DNA of 64,000 bases, taken from positions 92,145-156,144 of the forward strand of contig NZ_UEGO01000038.1 in NCBI RefSeq assembly GCF_900465345.1, written 5' to 3'. Positions 53,772 through 62,645 of this stretch are shown piece by piece. A program made the position numbers and the translations under genes. Origin of the DNA: Asaia bogorensis (GTDB taxonomy: Bacteria > Pseudomonadota > Alphaproteobacteria > Acetobacterales > Acetobacteraceae). The notes under the pieces were generated by a model that did not search any database, was not told where the DNA came from, and was given only the letters and a program-made list of their open reading frames with translations. Each line of letters starts with the position of its first letter. Positions within the stretch are counted from its first letter, which is position 1.

Positions 53772-55574
53772 TCAATCCATTTTCAGCGCGGCGAGGAAGG
53801 CGCTCTGCGGGATTTCCACCTTGCCGAACTGACGCATGCGCTTCTTGCCTTCCTTCTGCTTCTCCAGAAGCTTGCGCTTGCGCGAGATATCGCCGCCATA
53901 GCACTTGGCCGTCACGTCCTTGGACAAGGCACCCAGTGTCTCACGCGCGATGATGCGTGAGCCGATGGAGGCCTGAATAGCGATCTTGAAGAGCTGGCGG
54001 GGGATCAGATCCTTGAGCTTACCGCAGATGGCACGGCCACGCGTTTCAGCAACGCTGCGATGGGCAACGAAGGCGAGGGCATCGACGGGTTCCTGATTGA
54101 CCAGAATGGAGATGCGCACAAGATCACTCTCCTCATAGCCATCGATCTGATAGTCGAAGCTGGCATAGCCGCGCGTCAGTGACTTGAGGCGGTCATAGAA
54201 ATCGAACACCACTTCGTTGAGCGGCAGGCGATAGACAGCCATGGCGCGGTTGCCGACATAGGTCAGATCCATCTGGATGCCGCGACGTTCGCTGCAAAGC
54301 GTGAGCACGCTGCCGAGATATTCGTCCTGCACCAGAATGGTGGCCTTGATCCACGGCTCCTCGATCTTCTCGATCTTGCCGGGGTCAGGCATGTCTGCCG
54401 GGTTATGCAGATCTTCCTGCGTCCCGTTGGTCAGGTGCATCTTGTAGACCACGGACGGCGCGGTTGCGATCAGGTCGAGATTGAACTCGCGCGACAGGCG
54501 CTCCTGGATGATCTCCAGATGCAGCAGACCAAGGAAGCCACAGCGGAAGCCGAAGCCAAGGGCCGCCGAAGTCTCAGCCTCGAAATGGAACGAGGCGTCG
54601 TTCAGGCGCAGCTTGGCGAGCGAGTCGCGCAGCTTCTCGAAATCATCGGCGTCGATGGGGAAGAGACCGCACCACACCACAGGGATAGAAGGCTTGAACC
54701 CGGCCAGGGGCTTGTCGGCAGGGGTACGATCAAGGGTGACGGTATCACCCACCGCCACATCGGCCACCGTCTTGATGGCGGCATTGATATAGCCCATCTC
54801 GCCCGGGCCAAGGGTTTCGACTGCGGTCATCTTGGGCAGGAACACGCCCACCTGATCGACGTGATAGGTCGAGCCAGCCTGCATCATGCGGATCTTGTCG
54901 CCACGCTTGAGCGTGCCTTCCATGATGCGCACGAGAATGATGACGCCGAGATACGGGTCATACCAGCTATCGACCAGCAGAGCCTGGAGCGGCTTGCTGG
55001 CATCGCCCTTCGGTGGGGGCAGACGTGTCACGAGGGCTTCGAGCACGCCTTCAATGTTGAGGCCGGTCTTGGCCGACACCTCGACAGCGTCATCGGCGGG
55101 GATGCCGACCACTTCCTCGATCTGGGCGCGCACGCGCTCGACATCGGCGGCAGGCAGATCGACCTTGTTCAGAACAGGGACGATCTCGTGATTGGCGTCA
55201 ATCGCCTGATAGACATTGGCCAGTGTCTGGGCCTCGACGCCCTGCGAGGCATCGACCACCAGAATGGAGCCTTCGCAGGCGGCAAGGGAGCGGCTGACCT
55301 CATAGGCAAAATCGACATGGCCCGGCGTGTCCATGAGGTTCAGGATGTAGGTCTTGCCATCCTTGGCCGGGTAGGTCAGGCGCACGGTCTGCGCCTTGAT
55401 GGTGATGCCGCGCTCCTGCTCGAGCTCCATATTGTCGAGCACCTGCTCCTTCATTTCTCGTGCCGTAAGCGCACCGCAGGCCTGGATCAAACGGTCAGCC
55501 AGCGTGGACTTGCCGTGATCGATATGGGCGATGATCGAGAAATTGCGGATCTGGGAGAGGGGCGTGCCGGTCAT
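53772..55574 (-). CDS. lepA: Elongation factor 4 (LepA)
   Basis: LepA is a ribosome-dependent GTPase that acts during initiation or elongation stalls. The 600-residue protein has the G1 motif [16 protein letters not shown] (about 11-26), the effector-region [28 protein letters not shown] (G3, about 79-90) and [13 protein letters not shown] (G4, about 133). Its hallmark C-terminal region contains [17 protein letters not shown] (about 575-591). The ATG at 55574 begins [13 protein letters not shown]; an upstream ATG at 55610 is the alternative. Next to it, upstream, is the MotB-like gene of the envelope unit. Confidence 0.96.
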   Translation of the reverse strand: MTGTPLSQIRNFSIIAHIDHGKSTLADRLIQACGALTAREMKEQVLDNMELEQERGITIKAQTVRLTYPAKDGKTYILNLMDTPGHVDFAYEVSRSLAACEGSILVVDASQGVEAQTLANVYQAIDANHEIVPVLNKVDLPAADVERVRAQIEEVVGIPADDAVEVSAKTGLNIEGVLEALVTRLPPPKGDASKPLQALLVDSWYDPYLGVIILVRIMEGTLKRGDKIRMMQAGSTYHVDQVGVFLPKMTAVETLGPGEMGYINAAIKTVADVAVGDTVTLDRTPADKPLAGFKPSIPVVWCGLFPIDADDFEKLRDSLAKLRLNDASFHFEAETSAALGFGFRCGFLGLLHLEIIQERLSREFNLDLIATAPSVVYKMHLTNGTQEDLHNPADMPDPGKIEKIEEPWIKATILVQDEYLGSVLTLCSERRGIQMDLTYVGNRAMAVYRLPLNEVVFDFYDRLKSLTRGYASFDYQIDGYEESDLVRISILVNQEPVDALAFVAHRSVAETRGRAICGKLKDLIPRQLFKIAIQASIGSRIIARETLGALSKDVTAKCYGGDISRKRKLLEKQKEGKKRMRQFGKVEIPQSAFLAALKMD

Positions 55575-55680
55575 GGCGCGATACATAAGCGATTGCGCCG
55601 TTCTTGTCATTGGGGAGAAACCGCCGCCATACGATTTCTCCCTGACGTTTCATTGCCTGTTCAGGGCTGTTTTGAGGGCT

Positions 55681-56688
55681 TCAGCGATCCGTCAGGCGGA
55701 ATTCGATGCGGCGGTTACGGGTATAGGCGGCTGCCGTATTGCCTTGGTCGAGCGGCTGATAATCCGAAAAGCCGGTCGCTGCGAGATGATGCGGGTCCAC
55801 GCCCTCGCGGATGAGCACCTTGACCACGGTGATCGCACGTGCGCTCGACAGCTCCCAGTTGCTGGGGAAGGCGGTATGAATGGGCTGCTTGTCGGCATGG
55901 CCATCCACGCGCAGAATCCAGGGGATATCGGCCGGGATCTGGCTTGAGACCTGCTTGAAGGTATGGGCCAGCGCTGCAATTTCCTTTTCACCCTCTGGCG
56001 TTAGATCGGCGCTACCCTGCGGAAAGAGAATGGAGCTCTGGAAAACAAAACGGTCACCAACGATCTCGACGCCTTTCTGGTTTTTCAGGACGTCCCGAAG
56101 ACGACCGAAAAACTCCGAGCGGTAGCGCTTGAGCTGATTGACCTTGTCGGCCAGCGCCACGTTGAGCTTGTTGCCTAGATCCGTGATCTGCTGGTCGCGT
56201 GCCGTGACATCTTTCTTGGCGATATCTAGCGCCTGGCCAATGGCGAGCAATTGCTGGTTGAGCTGTTCGAGCTGTGATTTGAGTTCGGCAATAGTGGCCT
56301 GATCGGATTGCGTGGCCTGACCGGCAGCGGCGAGCGCCTGCTCCTTTTCGGCGATGGTGCCATTCAGCGTGGCAAGCTGCTGCGTGAGCACATCAGCCTG
56401 ACGCTTGGCACTGTCGCGATCGGTCGTGAGGCTCGCCACCATCGAGCTAAGCTGCGTGTTCTTGGCCTCTGTCATCGACAATGTCTGTTGCAGGGCAGCG
56501 AGTTGCTGGCGCAGGGCATCGAGCGAGTGGGTGCGTTTGCTCAGGGCCACGGACAGGAATTGCTGGCCCAGCACAAAAACCAGCAAAACGAAGGTGACCA
56601 CCATGAGCAGCGTGGAGAGGGCGTCCACATAGCCGGGCCAGGCATTGAGTTCTCCGCCGTGGGAGCTGCGTCTTGAGCGTCGTGCCAT
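55681..56688 (-). CDS. MotB-like peptidoglycan-binding protein
   Basis: A 335-residue protein with a single N-terminal transmembrane helix (TLLMVVTFVLLVFVLGQQFL, about 26-45). A long coiled coil (about 55-190, repeated Leu/Gln/Ala heptads) follows, and then a C-terminal OmpA-like domain (about 205-335). That domain contains ILFPQGSADLTPEGEKEIA, VDGHADKQPI and SNWELSSARAITVVKVL, which bind peptidoglycan. The N-terminus ends AWPGYVDALST, with an Asp like the proton-binding Asp of MotB (about residue 22). It follows the MotA-like gene by 15 bases, so it should be the stator-like partner. Confidence 0.85.
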   Translation of the reverse strand: MARRSRRSSHGGELNAWPGYVDALSTLLMVVTFVLLVFVLGQQFLSVALSKRTHSLDALRQQLAALQQTLSMTEAKNTQLSSMVASLTTDRDSAKRQADVLTQQLATLNGTIAEKEQALAAAGQATQSDQATIAELKSQLEQLNQQLLAIGQALDIAKKDVTARDQQITDLGNKLNVALADKVNQLKRYRSEFFGRLRDVLKNQKGVEIVGDRFVFQSSILFPQGSADLTPEGEKEIAALAHTFKQVSSQIPADIPWILRVDGHADKQPIHTAFPSNWELSSARAITVVKVLIREGVDPHHLAATGFSDYQPLDQGNTAAAYTRNRRIEFRLTDR

Positions 56689-56703
56689 GAGAGCCGCCTC
56701 GCC

Positions 56704-57876
56704 TTATTGCGCCGAAGGGGGAACGACCGTTGATCCGCCGGGGCTGGTGGCGGCGATGGTGCGCGCCAGAACGCGAAGATCGTTGCGGATCTCGCCAGCC
56801 ATCTGGGCACGGCCGCTGTGAAGCTCGTCGATCAGGCGTACGATATGGCCCTCGATTCGGCTGAATTGCTCGCGGCTGTCCTTCGCATCGTTAAAGGCTG
56901 TCGTGCCAGGTGTTGCGGCCTCGCCGACATGCTTGAGGAACGGACCGAGGAGGGCTTGCCCTTCCGCCACACGGTTCATCATCTTCTGGTTCGACTGGAG
57001 CAGGTCCGTCATGGCCTTGAGGCGCTCCTGCAGCCCGTCCATGACCTGAAGTTGCTGCATGCGGCTTTCCTCGCTGCGCGAGACGACATTCTGCAGGGTT
57101 TCGAGATTCTCGGCTGTCTGTTCCAGCAAAGCCTGCACATAGGCGGGCACGGAGGCATCGCCCCCTTCGATCAGGGTGCCGCCCTGCTTGGTGATACCGA
57201 CCAGCCATTCCTCGACTTCATTGAAGAACCGGTTCTGGGCCTGACCGGCATTGAGATCGAGGAAGCCCAGGATGAGCGCTCCGGCGAGACCGAACATCGA
57301 GCCCGAGAAGGCGGTGGACATGCCCTTGAGAGGTTCGGCAAGGCCGGTTTTGAGCTGGCCAAACATGGCGTCGAGATTGCCATCGCCCACACTCATGCTG
57401 CCAATCACCCCGGCAATGGAGCTGACCGTGAGCAGCAGGCCGTAGAACGTGCCAAGCAGGCCCAGATAGATGAGCAGGCTGGTCATGTAGCGCGAGATAT
57501 CGCGGGATTCGTCAAGGCGGCCCGAAAGACTGTCGAGCGTGGCCTGAGCCGACTGGTGCGACAGGCTCAGCCGACCTGTTGCCGTGCGGGCCGCGAGATT
57601 ACGCGCCAGCGCGCCAAGCAGGCGAGGGGGCTGGGGCTGGGCGAGGCCGGTGCGGTTCACACGCAGCTGATCGACCCATTTCACCTCGGGCATCAGACGC
57701 AGCACCGTGCGCAGATTCCACAGGATGCCAATGACCAGCACACCGAGAATCAGTCCATCCAGCGCCGGATTGGCAAAGAAGGCGGCATAGAGCGTCTTGC
57801 TGAGCAGGGCGGCCACGGCAGCGACGAGGACCAGAAAGATCCCCATGCGCAGGAGGTAAAGGGTCGGGCGGGTCAT
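56704..57876 (-). CDS. MotA/TolQ/ExbB-like proton-channel protein
   Basis: A 390-residue inner-membrane protein. There are two helices near the N-terminus (about 7-28 and 36-53), then a cytoplasmic segment. The paired helices of the MotA/TolQ/ExbB channel domain follow: TSLLIYLGLLGTFYGLLLTVSSI (about 130-152) and GMSTAFSGSMFGLAGALILGFLDL (about 185-208). A long helical C-terminal region (about 230-360) with coiled-coil character follows. The TFYGLLLT and STAFSGSMFGL motifs are those of proton-driven stators. It overlaps the upstream OmpA-like gene (ATGA) and precedes the MotB-like gene. Confidence 0.87.
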   Translation of the reverse strand: MTRPTLYLLRMGIFLVLVAAVAALLSKTLYAAFFANPALDGLILGVLVIGILWNLRTVLRLMPEVKWVDQLRVNRTGLAQPQPPRLLGALARNLAARTATGRLSLSHQSAQATLDSLSGRLDESRDISRYMTSLLIYLGLLGTFYGLLLTVSSIAGVIGSMSVGDGNLDAMFGQLKTGLAEPLKGMSTAFSGSMFGLAGALILGFLDLNAGQAQNRFFNEVEEWLVGITKQGGTLIEGGDASVPAYVQALLEQTAENLETLQNVVSRSEESRMQQLQVMDGLQERLKAMTDLLQSNQKMMNRVAEGQALLGPFLKHVGEAATPGTTAFNDAKDSREQFSRIEGHIVRLIDELHSGRAQMAGEIRNDLRVLARTIAATSPGGSTVVPPSAQ

Positions 57877-58736
57877 GGCGTGGGGGTCCTTGATGCGGTT
57901 CCGAACTGGGCTTCAGAAATCGGGGCCGGTACGGCACCCTCGGCGACGATGTCGAGACGGTCTGCCGGTGCCGTGCCGGGCTGCGCCAGACCGGTGGCAC
58001 GCGGATAGATGCGTGTGGTGGCCACGCCTTCGCGTATCAGGATGGAGCGCACGACAAGTGCGCGGGCAAGCGCAATACGGCGCGGGGTAGAGAGATCCTC
58101 ATTTGTGCCGCTGGCCGAGGCCCAGAGCGTGACACGCAGGGTGGGCTTGCCTGCCAGCACCCTGGCTTCATCGCGCACGGCATCGATCATGGCCTGACTC
58201 ATGCCGCTGCTATTGGTATCGAACAGTACACGCAGGCCATTTGCCTGCTTCTCGACCTTGCCCTTCGATGCCGGGTCGGGCTTGACCTCCTCCGGCGGGA
58301 CAGGGGGGTGGGTCGGTACGGTCACGCCTGGCGGCGGGATGACAACGGGGCGCGGGGGCTGGGCGGGAACGTCCGGTGGTGCGCCGACGCGCTGTGCTGC
58401 AGGGGCGCGGGGTGTTGTGGCCGGTGCACTCTTGCCGGGCAGATTGCTGTTGGGTGCCGAGCTGGTGGCAGAGGAGGTGGCTGGATGGGACGAGGCAGAT
58501 TTGCCCTTGGTGGCGGAGCTTGTATCCGCTTTATGCCCGCCCTTATGGCCTGCCTTCTCGGCCTTGCCTTTGGAGGCTTTCTGGGGGTTCTTCTGAGGTG
58601 CTGATTTCGCCGCAGGCCTGGCCGCGGGGATGGCATCATCATTGGAGGTGACCTGCGCCTGTACAGGCATCGCGGTCAGCAGGGCAGCCGGAAGACCGGC
58701 CGAAAACAGGAGGGAGAGGAGGATCGGCCGTTTCAT
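57873..58736 (-). CDS. Secreted OmpA-domain protein with a Lys/Ala/Pro-rich linker
   Basis: A 287-residue protein with a signal peptide (LSLLFSAGLPAALLTAMPVQA, cleavage about 27). A low-complexity region rich in Lys, Ala, Ser and Pro (about 30-160) follows. The C-terminal OmpA-like fold (about 170-275) includes VLFDTNSSGMSQAMIDAVRD and ATSASGTNED-type loop LWASASGTNEDLSTPRR, then IALARALVVRSIL. It is the first gene of a three-gene unit with the MotA-like and MotB-like genes. It may be a periplasmic peptidoglycan-linked partner of that complex; the linker would span the periplasm. Confidence 0.8.
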   Translation of the reverse strand: MKRPILLSLLFSAGLPAALLTAMPVQAQVTSNDDAIPAARPAAKSAPQKNPQKASKGKAEKAGHKGGHKADTSSATKGKSASSHPATSSATSSAPNSNLPGKSAPATTPRAPAAQRVGAPPDVPAQPPRPVVIPPPGVTVPTHPPVPPEEVKPDPASKGKVEKQANGLRVLFDTNSSGMSQAMIDAVRDEARVLAGKPTLRVTLWASASGTNEDLSTPRRIALARALVVRSILIREGVATTRIYPRATGLAQPGTAPADRLDIVAEGAVPAPISEAQFGTASRTPTP

Positions 58737-58850
58737 GACCGGATGATCCTAATCGCGCTCCCCCCGCGCTAGCAATGGGGAATGAGATCTCGTTATCCCG
58801 ATGGTTCCCACGCTATCCGGTTTTATTTGCGGAATAACCGGTTTTCGTAT

Positions 58851-58876
58851 CCTGCCCGCGCCGGAGCGCGGGCAGG
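58851..58876 (-). terminator. Strong 11-bp hairpin downstream of suhB
   Basis: CCTGCCCGCGC (58851-58861) and GCGCGGGCAGG (58866-58876) are perfect reverse complements with a 4-base loop, 9 bases after the suhB stop on the minus strand. There is no T-tract on the minus side. A second imperfect stem (CCGGTT with AACCGG, 58817-58841) follows toward the next gene. The stems may end suhB transcription or protect its 3' end. Confidence 0.5.
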
Positions 58877-58884
58877 TTGAGGAC

Positions 58885-59715
58885 TCAAGCCTTGCGGGTC
58901 AGGGCGTCGAGCACGATCTTGCGGATTGGCCCATGCAGGTGGCCGTTACCGGCGATCAGCGTCACGTCATTGTCGAGATCGGTGATTTCCAGACCTTCCG
59001 GGTCGGTCACGTAACCGCCAGCCTCGCGCACGATCAGCAGACCGGCCGCGCAATCCCAGGGCTTGAGGCCGATTTCCCAGAAGGCTTCGTAACGACCGGC
59101 AGCAACCCAGGCGAGGTCGAGCGCTGCGGCACCGAAGCGACGGAAACCTGCGACATGGGGCATAAGTGCCGCCAGTGTGCGACCGAAAGGCAGACGGCGA
59201 TCGGCCGGTGTCTTGGCGAAGGGGATGCCGGTGGCGATGAGCGATTCGGACAGGTCACGACGTGCCGAAACGCGAATACGACGCTCGTTCAGGAACGCAC
59301 CAATGCCCTTCTCTGCCCAGAACATCTCATTGGCGGCAGGGTTATAGACCATGGCAGCAGCGATTTCGGTCGAGCCATCGGGGTGGCGACGCTGAAGGGC
59401 GATGGAAATGGCCCATTGCGGAATGCCATGCAGGAAGTTCGATGTGCCATCGAGCGGATCGACGATCCAGCGCCATGTCCAGTTCTCGCCACCCGAATTG
59501 CCGCTCTCTTCCATCAGGAAGGCATAGCCGGGGCGAGCACGGGCAAGTTCCTCACGGATTGTCTGCTCGGCACGCAGATCGGCCTGCGAGACGAAGTCAC
59601 CGGGGCCCTTGATGCTGACCTGAAGCTGCTCGACTTCGGCGAAATCGCGAAGGAGACGCTTGGCTGCTTTTTGCGCAGCATTCTGCATGACGGTCATATG
59701 CGGCGAGAGACGCAT
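58885..59715 (-). CDS. suhB: Inositol-1-monophosphatase family protein
   Basis: A 276-residue magnesium-dependent phosphatase. The metal-binding residues are seen in FLMEESGN (about 65-72), WIVDPLDGTSNFLHGIPQ (about 82-99) and EIGLKPWDCAAGLLIVREAGG (about 212-232). The family acts on inositol monophosphate and, in bacteria, SuhB also helps transcription antitermination of rRNA. I assign the family, not the exact role. The gene lies just after efp on the same strand, with two hairpins between. Confidence 0.88.
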   Translation of the reverse strand: MRLSPHMTVMQNAAQKAAKRLLRDFAEVEQLQVSIKGPGDFVSQADLRAEQTIREELARARPGYAFLMEESGNSGGENWTWRWIVDPLDGTSNFLHGIPQWAISIALQRRHPDGSTEIAAAMVYNPAANEMFWAEKGIGAFLNERRIRVSARRDLSESLIATGIPFAKTPADRRLPFGRTLAALMPHVAGFRRFGAAALDLAWVAAGRYEAFWEIGLKPWDCAAGLLIVREAGGYVTDPEGLEITDLDNDVTLIAGNGHLHGPIRKIVLDALTRKA

Positions 59716-59764
59716 GGCAATAATCCTGATGAGAAACTGTGAAAGAGCAGGGTAGTCGTATTGA

Positions 59765-59820
59765 GGCCAAGCCCGGAAGGCGGGCTTGGCCTTGCGGGGG
59801 TGCAGCGTGGCTGCGCCCCC
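59765..59820. repeat. Two adjacent hairpins between suhB and efp
   Basis: The first stem is GGCCAAGCCCG (59765-59775) with CGGGCTTGGCC (59781-59791), perfect over 11 bases with a 5-base loop. The second is GGGGGTGCAG (59796-59805) with CTGCGCCCCC (59811-59820), 10 base pairs including one G-T. They lie between the efp stop and the suhB start. No T-tract follows on either strand. They probably act as a barrier or RNA-stability element after efp. Confidence 0.6.
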
Positions 59821-59834
59821 GTTTCAGAGGGTGA

Positions 59835-60401
59835 TCAGGCCTTGGCGCGTTCGACGTAGGAGGCGTCGTCCGTGCGGACAACCACGCGCTCGCCGGCTTC
59901 GATGAAGGGCGGCACCATGGTCTTGACGCCATTGGACAGCATGGCGGGCTTGTAGGACGAGCTGGCCGTCTGGCCCTTGACCACAGGATCGGCCTCGGTG
60001 ATTTCGAGCGTGACGTGCGGCGGCAGGGAAACGCCAACCGGGTCGCCTTCGACCAGCTTTACGTTCAGTTCCATGTTGTCCTGCAGGAAGGGCAGCTGGT
60101 CGCCGAAGATGTCCTTGTGCAGCATTACCTGCTCGAAGGTTTCCGGGTCCATCAGGACGATGTTGTCACCATCCGTGTAGGAATAGGTGTAGTCCTTGTC
60201 TTCCGTCATCAGGCGCTCGACGGTGTCGGCGGTGCGCCAGCGCTCATTGGTCTTGTTGCCTGTGTTCAGGTCGCGCATTTCGACCTGGATGAAAGCGCCA
60301 CCCTTGCCCGGCGTGATGATCTGCTGCTTGAGAACCGTCCAGCGACGACCGTCATGCTCAATAACCTGTCCGGCGCGAATCAGGTTTGCCTGCTGCTTCA
60401 T
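59835..60401 (-). CDS. efp: Elongation factor P
   Basis: EF-P relieves ribosome stalling at polyproline stretches. The 188-residue protein has the three-domain form: QQANLIRAGQVIEHDGRRW at the start and the modification loop TPGKGGAFIQVEMRD with Lys33 at the tip. The second-domain phrase VLMDPETFEQVML (about 83) and the C-terminal LPPHVTLEITEADPVVKGQ (about 126) follow. Lys at position 33-34 is the site lysylated by EpmA after EpmB-made beta-lysine; both enzymes are encoded 1-3 kb away in this window. That strongly suggests the beta-lysylated type. Confidence 0.96.
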   Translation of the reverse strand: MKQQANLIRAGQVIEHDGRRWTVLKQQIITPGKGGAFIQVEMRDLNTGNKTNERWRTADTVERLMTEDKDYTYSYTDGDNIVLMDPETFEQVMLHKDIFGDQLPFLQDNMELNVKLVEGDPVGVSLPPHVTLEITEADPVVKGQTASSSYKPAMLSNGVKTMVPPFIEAGERVVVRTDDASYVERAKA

Positions 60402-60586
60402 GGAAGAAAGATCCCGGGAATCGTGATGTGGATACGACGGGTCTGTGCCGCCGTGAAAGGCGGGGTTCTAACGAAGCGGGCGCTCAAGAGCAAGCAAGAT
60501 GCATGGTCTGCCCTCCGGGATGCCGCGCTGGAGGCGCTGTGTGCGATCTGGTTGTGTATTTGCCAAGTGGCAGCTAGAGCGCAGCC

Positions 60587-61519
60587 ATGCGGTTTCGATC
60601 TTCTAGCGTGTTTGCCTTCTCCGGGCTGGGTCTTGTTTTCTGGGGTAGTTCCGGCGCCTCGGGCTTTGCGGGCCTGTCACGCGCCTATGCCGAGGCTCCG
60701 GTTTCGGCTGGACAGACGCCAGGCACGGTTGCGTGTGCGGCAGATTTCTCCGGTGGAATCGCGCCGACCCTGACGGCACCCGCCCCCACAACGCGCAATA
60801 CGTTCCTGTGCAACACGGATTTCGCTGTTCTCGTGTCCGGGGTCACGCATGAGCCTGTCTGGGTGGCAGAGCACCTTACGCGTGACGAGATACGCCATGC
60901 CCAGCATCAATTGCGCGAGGGCAAGTTCCATGAGGAGACGCGCCAGCCAGAGGCGGACAGGGCCCATCTGGTCGATTACCAGCGGTCCGGGTTCGACCGT
61001 GGGCACATGATGCCGAGCGGTGATGCCCCGAGCCGGGCGTCACAGCAGGAGACATTCTCGCTCGCGAACATGGTGCCGCAGACACCTGACCTCAATCGCG
61101 GCCTCTGGGCCGGGGTCGAGAAGAAAGTGCGCGAGCTCGTGCTTTCAGAGGGTGAGGCCTATGTCGTGACGGGGCCAGCCTATCGTACGCAGACCCCTGC
61201 CCATATCGGACCCGGTGAACTGCCCGTGCCGACCTCGACATGGAAGGCGGTCTATCTGCCGTCCCGTCAGGTGGTGACGGTTTATGTGTGCAAGAACACT
61301 CTCTCGCCATCCTGCACGCAGGTTCCTGTCGCGACGCTGGTCAGGGTGACAGGGGTCGACCCGTTTCCGACCCTGCCAGCCTCGATGCGAGAAACGATCA
61401 CCCGCATGGCCGATCCCGAGACGCAGCCCTATCGTGTCTCTCCCGCACTTCGTCGTCTGACAATGCGGGTGCTCAAGGGGCTGATAGGCGAGATGTTCTC
61501 TGGCTCATCCCCGCTCTGA
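60587..61519 (+). CDS. Secreted DNA/RNA non-specific endonuclease (NUC1 family)
   Basis: A 310-residue nuclease. The signal region near the N-terminus (FAFSGLGLVFWGSSGASGFA) suggests export. The catalytic motif DRGHMMPSGD (about 141-150, His as general base) and the metal-binding Asn region NMVPQTPDLNRGLW (about 165) are the DRGH-type signature. VVTGPAYRTQTPAHIG and the C-terminal half follow the family. Four Cys in the mature part may pair. The role is probably periplasmic or extracellular nucleic acid degradation. Its last 15 bases overlap the convergent epmB gene. Confidence 0.88.
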   Translation: MRFRSSSVFAFSGLGLVFWGSSGASGFAGLSRAYAEAPVSAGQTPGTVACAADFSGGIAPTLTAPAPTTRNTFLCNTDFAVLVSGVTHEPVWVAEHLTRDEIRHAQHQLREGKFHEETRQPEADRAHLVDYQRSGFDRGHMMPSGDAPSRASQQETFSLANMVPQTPDLNRGLWAGVEKKVRELVLSEGEAYVVTGPAYRTQTPAHIGPGELPVPTSTWKAVYLPSRQVVTVYVCKNTLSPSCTQVPVATLVRVTGVDPFPTLPASMRETITRMADPETQPYRVSPALRRLTMRVLKGLIGEMFSGSSPL

Positions 61520-62593
61520 CGGGATGGCGGGGAGCGTGTGCGTGTTGCCCGCCGGGTCCTGCACGGCGCCGGGCTGCGTCTCAGGGTGGTAATAATCTGG
61601 CCCCAGCGGCACCTTGCCCGCACCGCCCGGGATATCGAGCACGTAGGTTGGCCAGGCAAGACCTGTCACGCGGCCGCGCAGGCGGGCCAGCAGCGCACGT
61701 CCCTCATCGATTGGCACATGGAAATGAGAGGTGCCGGGGGCAGGGTCGAGCTGATGCAGGTAATAGGGCTTGATGCGGGCGGTAACGAACGCACGAAGCA
61801 GGGCCTCCAGCGCTTCCTCGGTGTCATTGACACCGCGCAGCAGGACCGACTGGCTGAGCACCGGTATCGCGCGACTCTGTATCTGCCGTATGGCGGCGCG
61901 AGCCTCACGGGTCATCTCGCTTGCATGGTTGGCATGGAGCACGATCCACAGGGCGCGGTCGGTTTCGAGAGCATCCAGCATGGCCGATGTAATCCGTGCG
62001 GGGTCGGCCACAGGCACGCGGCTATGGATACGGATGGTCTGGATATGGGGCATGGCCGACAGCGCCTCGATGATATGGCGCAGTCGACGCGGGCTCAGCA
62101 TGAGCGGGTCCCCACCCGTCAGGATGATCTCGCTGATGGCGGGGTGATCGGCAATCCAGTTCAGTGCCGTGTTCAGGGCCTCGTCTGAGAGGAGTCCGCC
62201 GTCCGGCCCCACATGCTCGCGCCTGAAACAGAACCGGCAATAGAGCGGGCAGACCAGCAAAGGCTTGAGCAGCGCGCGATCGGCATAGCGATGAACGATA
62301 CCCGGCACGGGAGAAAGGGCGTCATCGCCAATCGGGTCATGCAATTCCCACGGGGCGGTCTGAAGTTCGGCAGGGGTCGGGACAACCTGCCGCCCGATCG
62401 GATCATCCGGATGGTTGATCAGAGCCAGAAAGGCCGGCGGGATGGCTGTGGCGAACTGGCTGGAGAGAGCCTCAAGCGCCACCGCCTGATCCGGCGGAAC
62501 AAGTCCAAGCGCAATCAGTTGCGATGGCGTGCGCACAACAGGGCGTGGCCCGGTATGACGCGGTTCAGCGGGGGGATTGACCTTTTCTGGCAT
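61505..62593 (-). CDS. epmB: EF-P beta-lysylation protein EpmB (lysine 2,3-aminomutase-like)
   Basis: A radical-SAM, PLP-dependent enzyme of 362 residues that converts (S)-alpha-lysine to (R)-beta-lysine for EF-P modification. It has the radical-SAM cluster in VCPLYCRFCFRREHVG (C-x3-C-x2-C, about 114-129). EIILTGGDPLMLSPRRL (about 155-171) and IRIHSRVPVADPARI follow, then the conserved PLP-Lys region near AGKVPLGPDYY close to the C-terminus. The KamA/EpmB family is separated mainly by length and by the nearby epmA and efp. The start at 62593 gives PEKVNPPAEPRHTG; an upstream in-frame start overlaps epmA. It is divergent from epmA. Confidence 0.9.
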   Translation of the reverse strand: MPEKVNPPAEPRHTGPRPVVRTPSQLIALGLVPPDQAVALEALSSQFATAIPPAFLALINHPDDPIGRQVVPTPAELQTAPWELHDPIGDDALSPVPGIVHRYADRALLKPLLVCPLYCRFCFRREHVGPDGGLLSDEALNTALNWIADHPAISEIILTGGDPLMLSPRRLRHIIEALSAMPHIQTIRIHSRVPVADPARITSAMLDALETDRALWIVLHANHASEMTREARAAIRQIQSRAIPVLSQSVLLRGVNDTEEALEALLRAFVTARIKPYYLHQLDPAPGTSHFHVPIDEGRALLARLRGRVTGLAWPTYVLDIPGGAGKVPLGPDYYHPETQPGAVQDPAGNTHTLPAIPSERG

Positions 62594-62645
62594 CAGGGGG
62601 CTGTACTTCAGGCACAACTGTTTTCGCAACCGGAGAGCGCATATC

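Noticed and set aside
54405..55814. 469-codon open frame on the plus strand across lepA
   Set aside because: It is antisense to a clear lepA gene, has His/Gly/Asp-rich shadow composition and no recognisable features. High GC gives long antisense frames.
56818..58008. 396-codon plus-strand frame across the MotA-like gene
   Set aside because: It is antisense to a gene with a clear membrane-channel domain; the composition is typical of antisense shadow translation.
55681..58736. Zorya-type anti-phage system (ZorA/ZorB)
   Set aside because: MotA- and MotB-like genes occur, but no ZorC, ZorD or ZorE nuclease or helicase is near, and the flanking genes are housekeeping.
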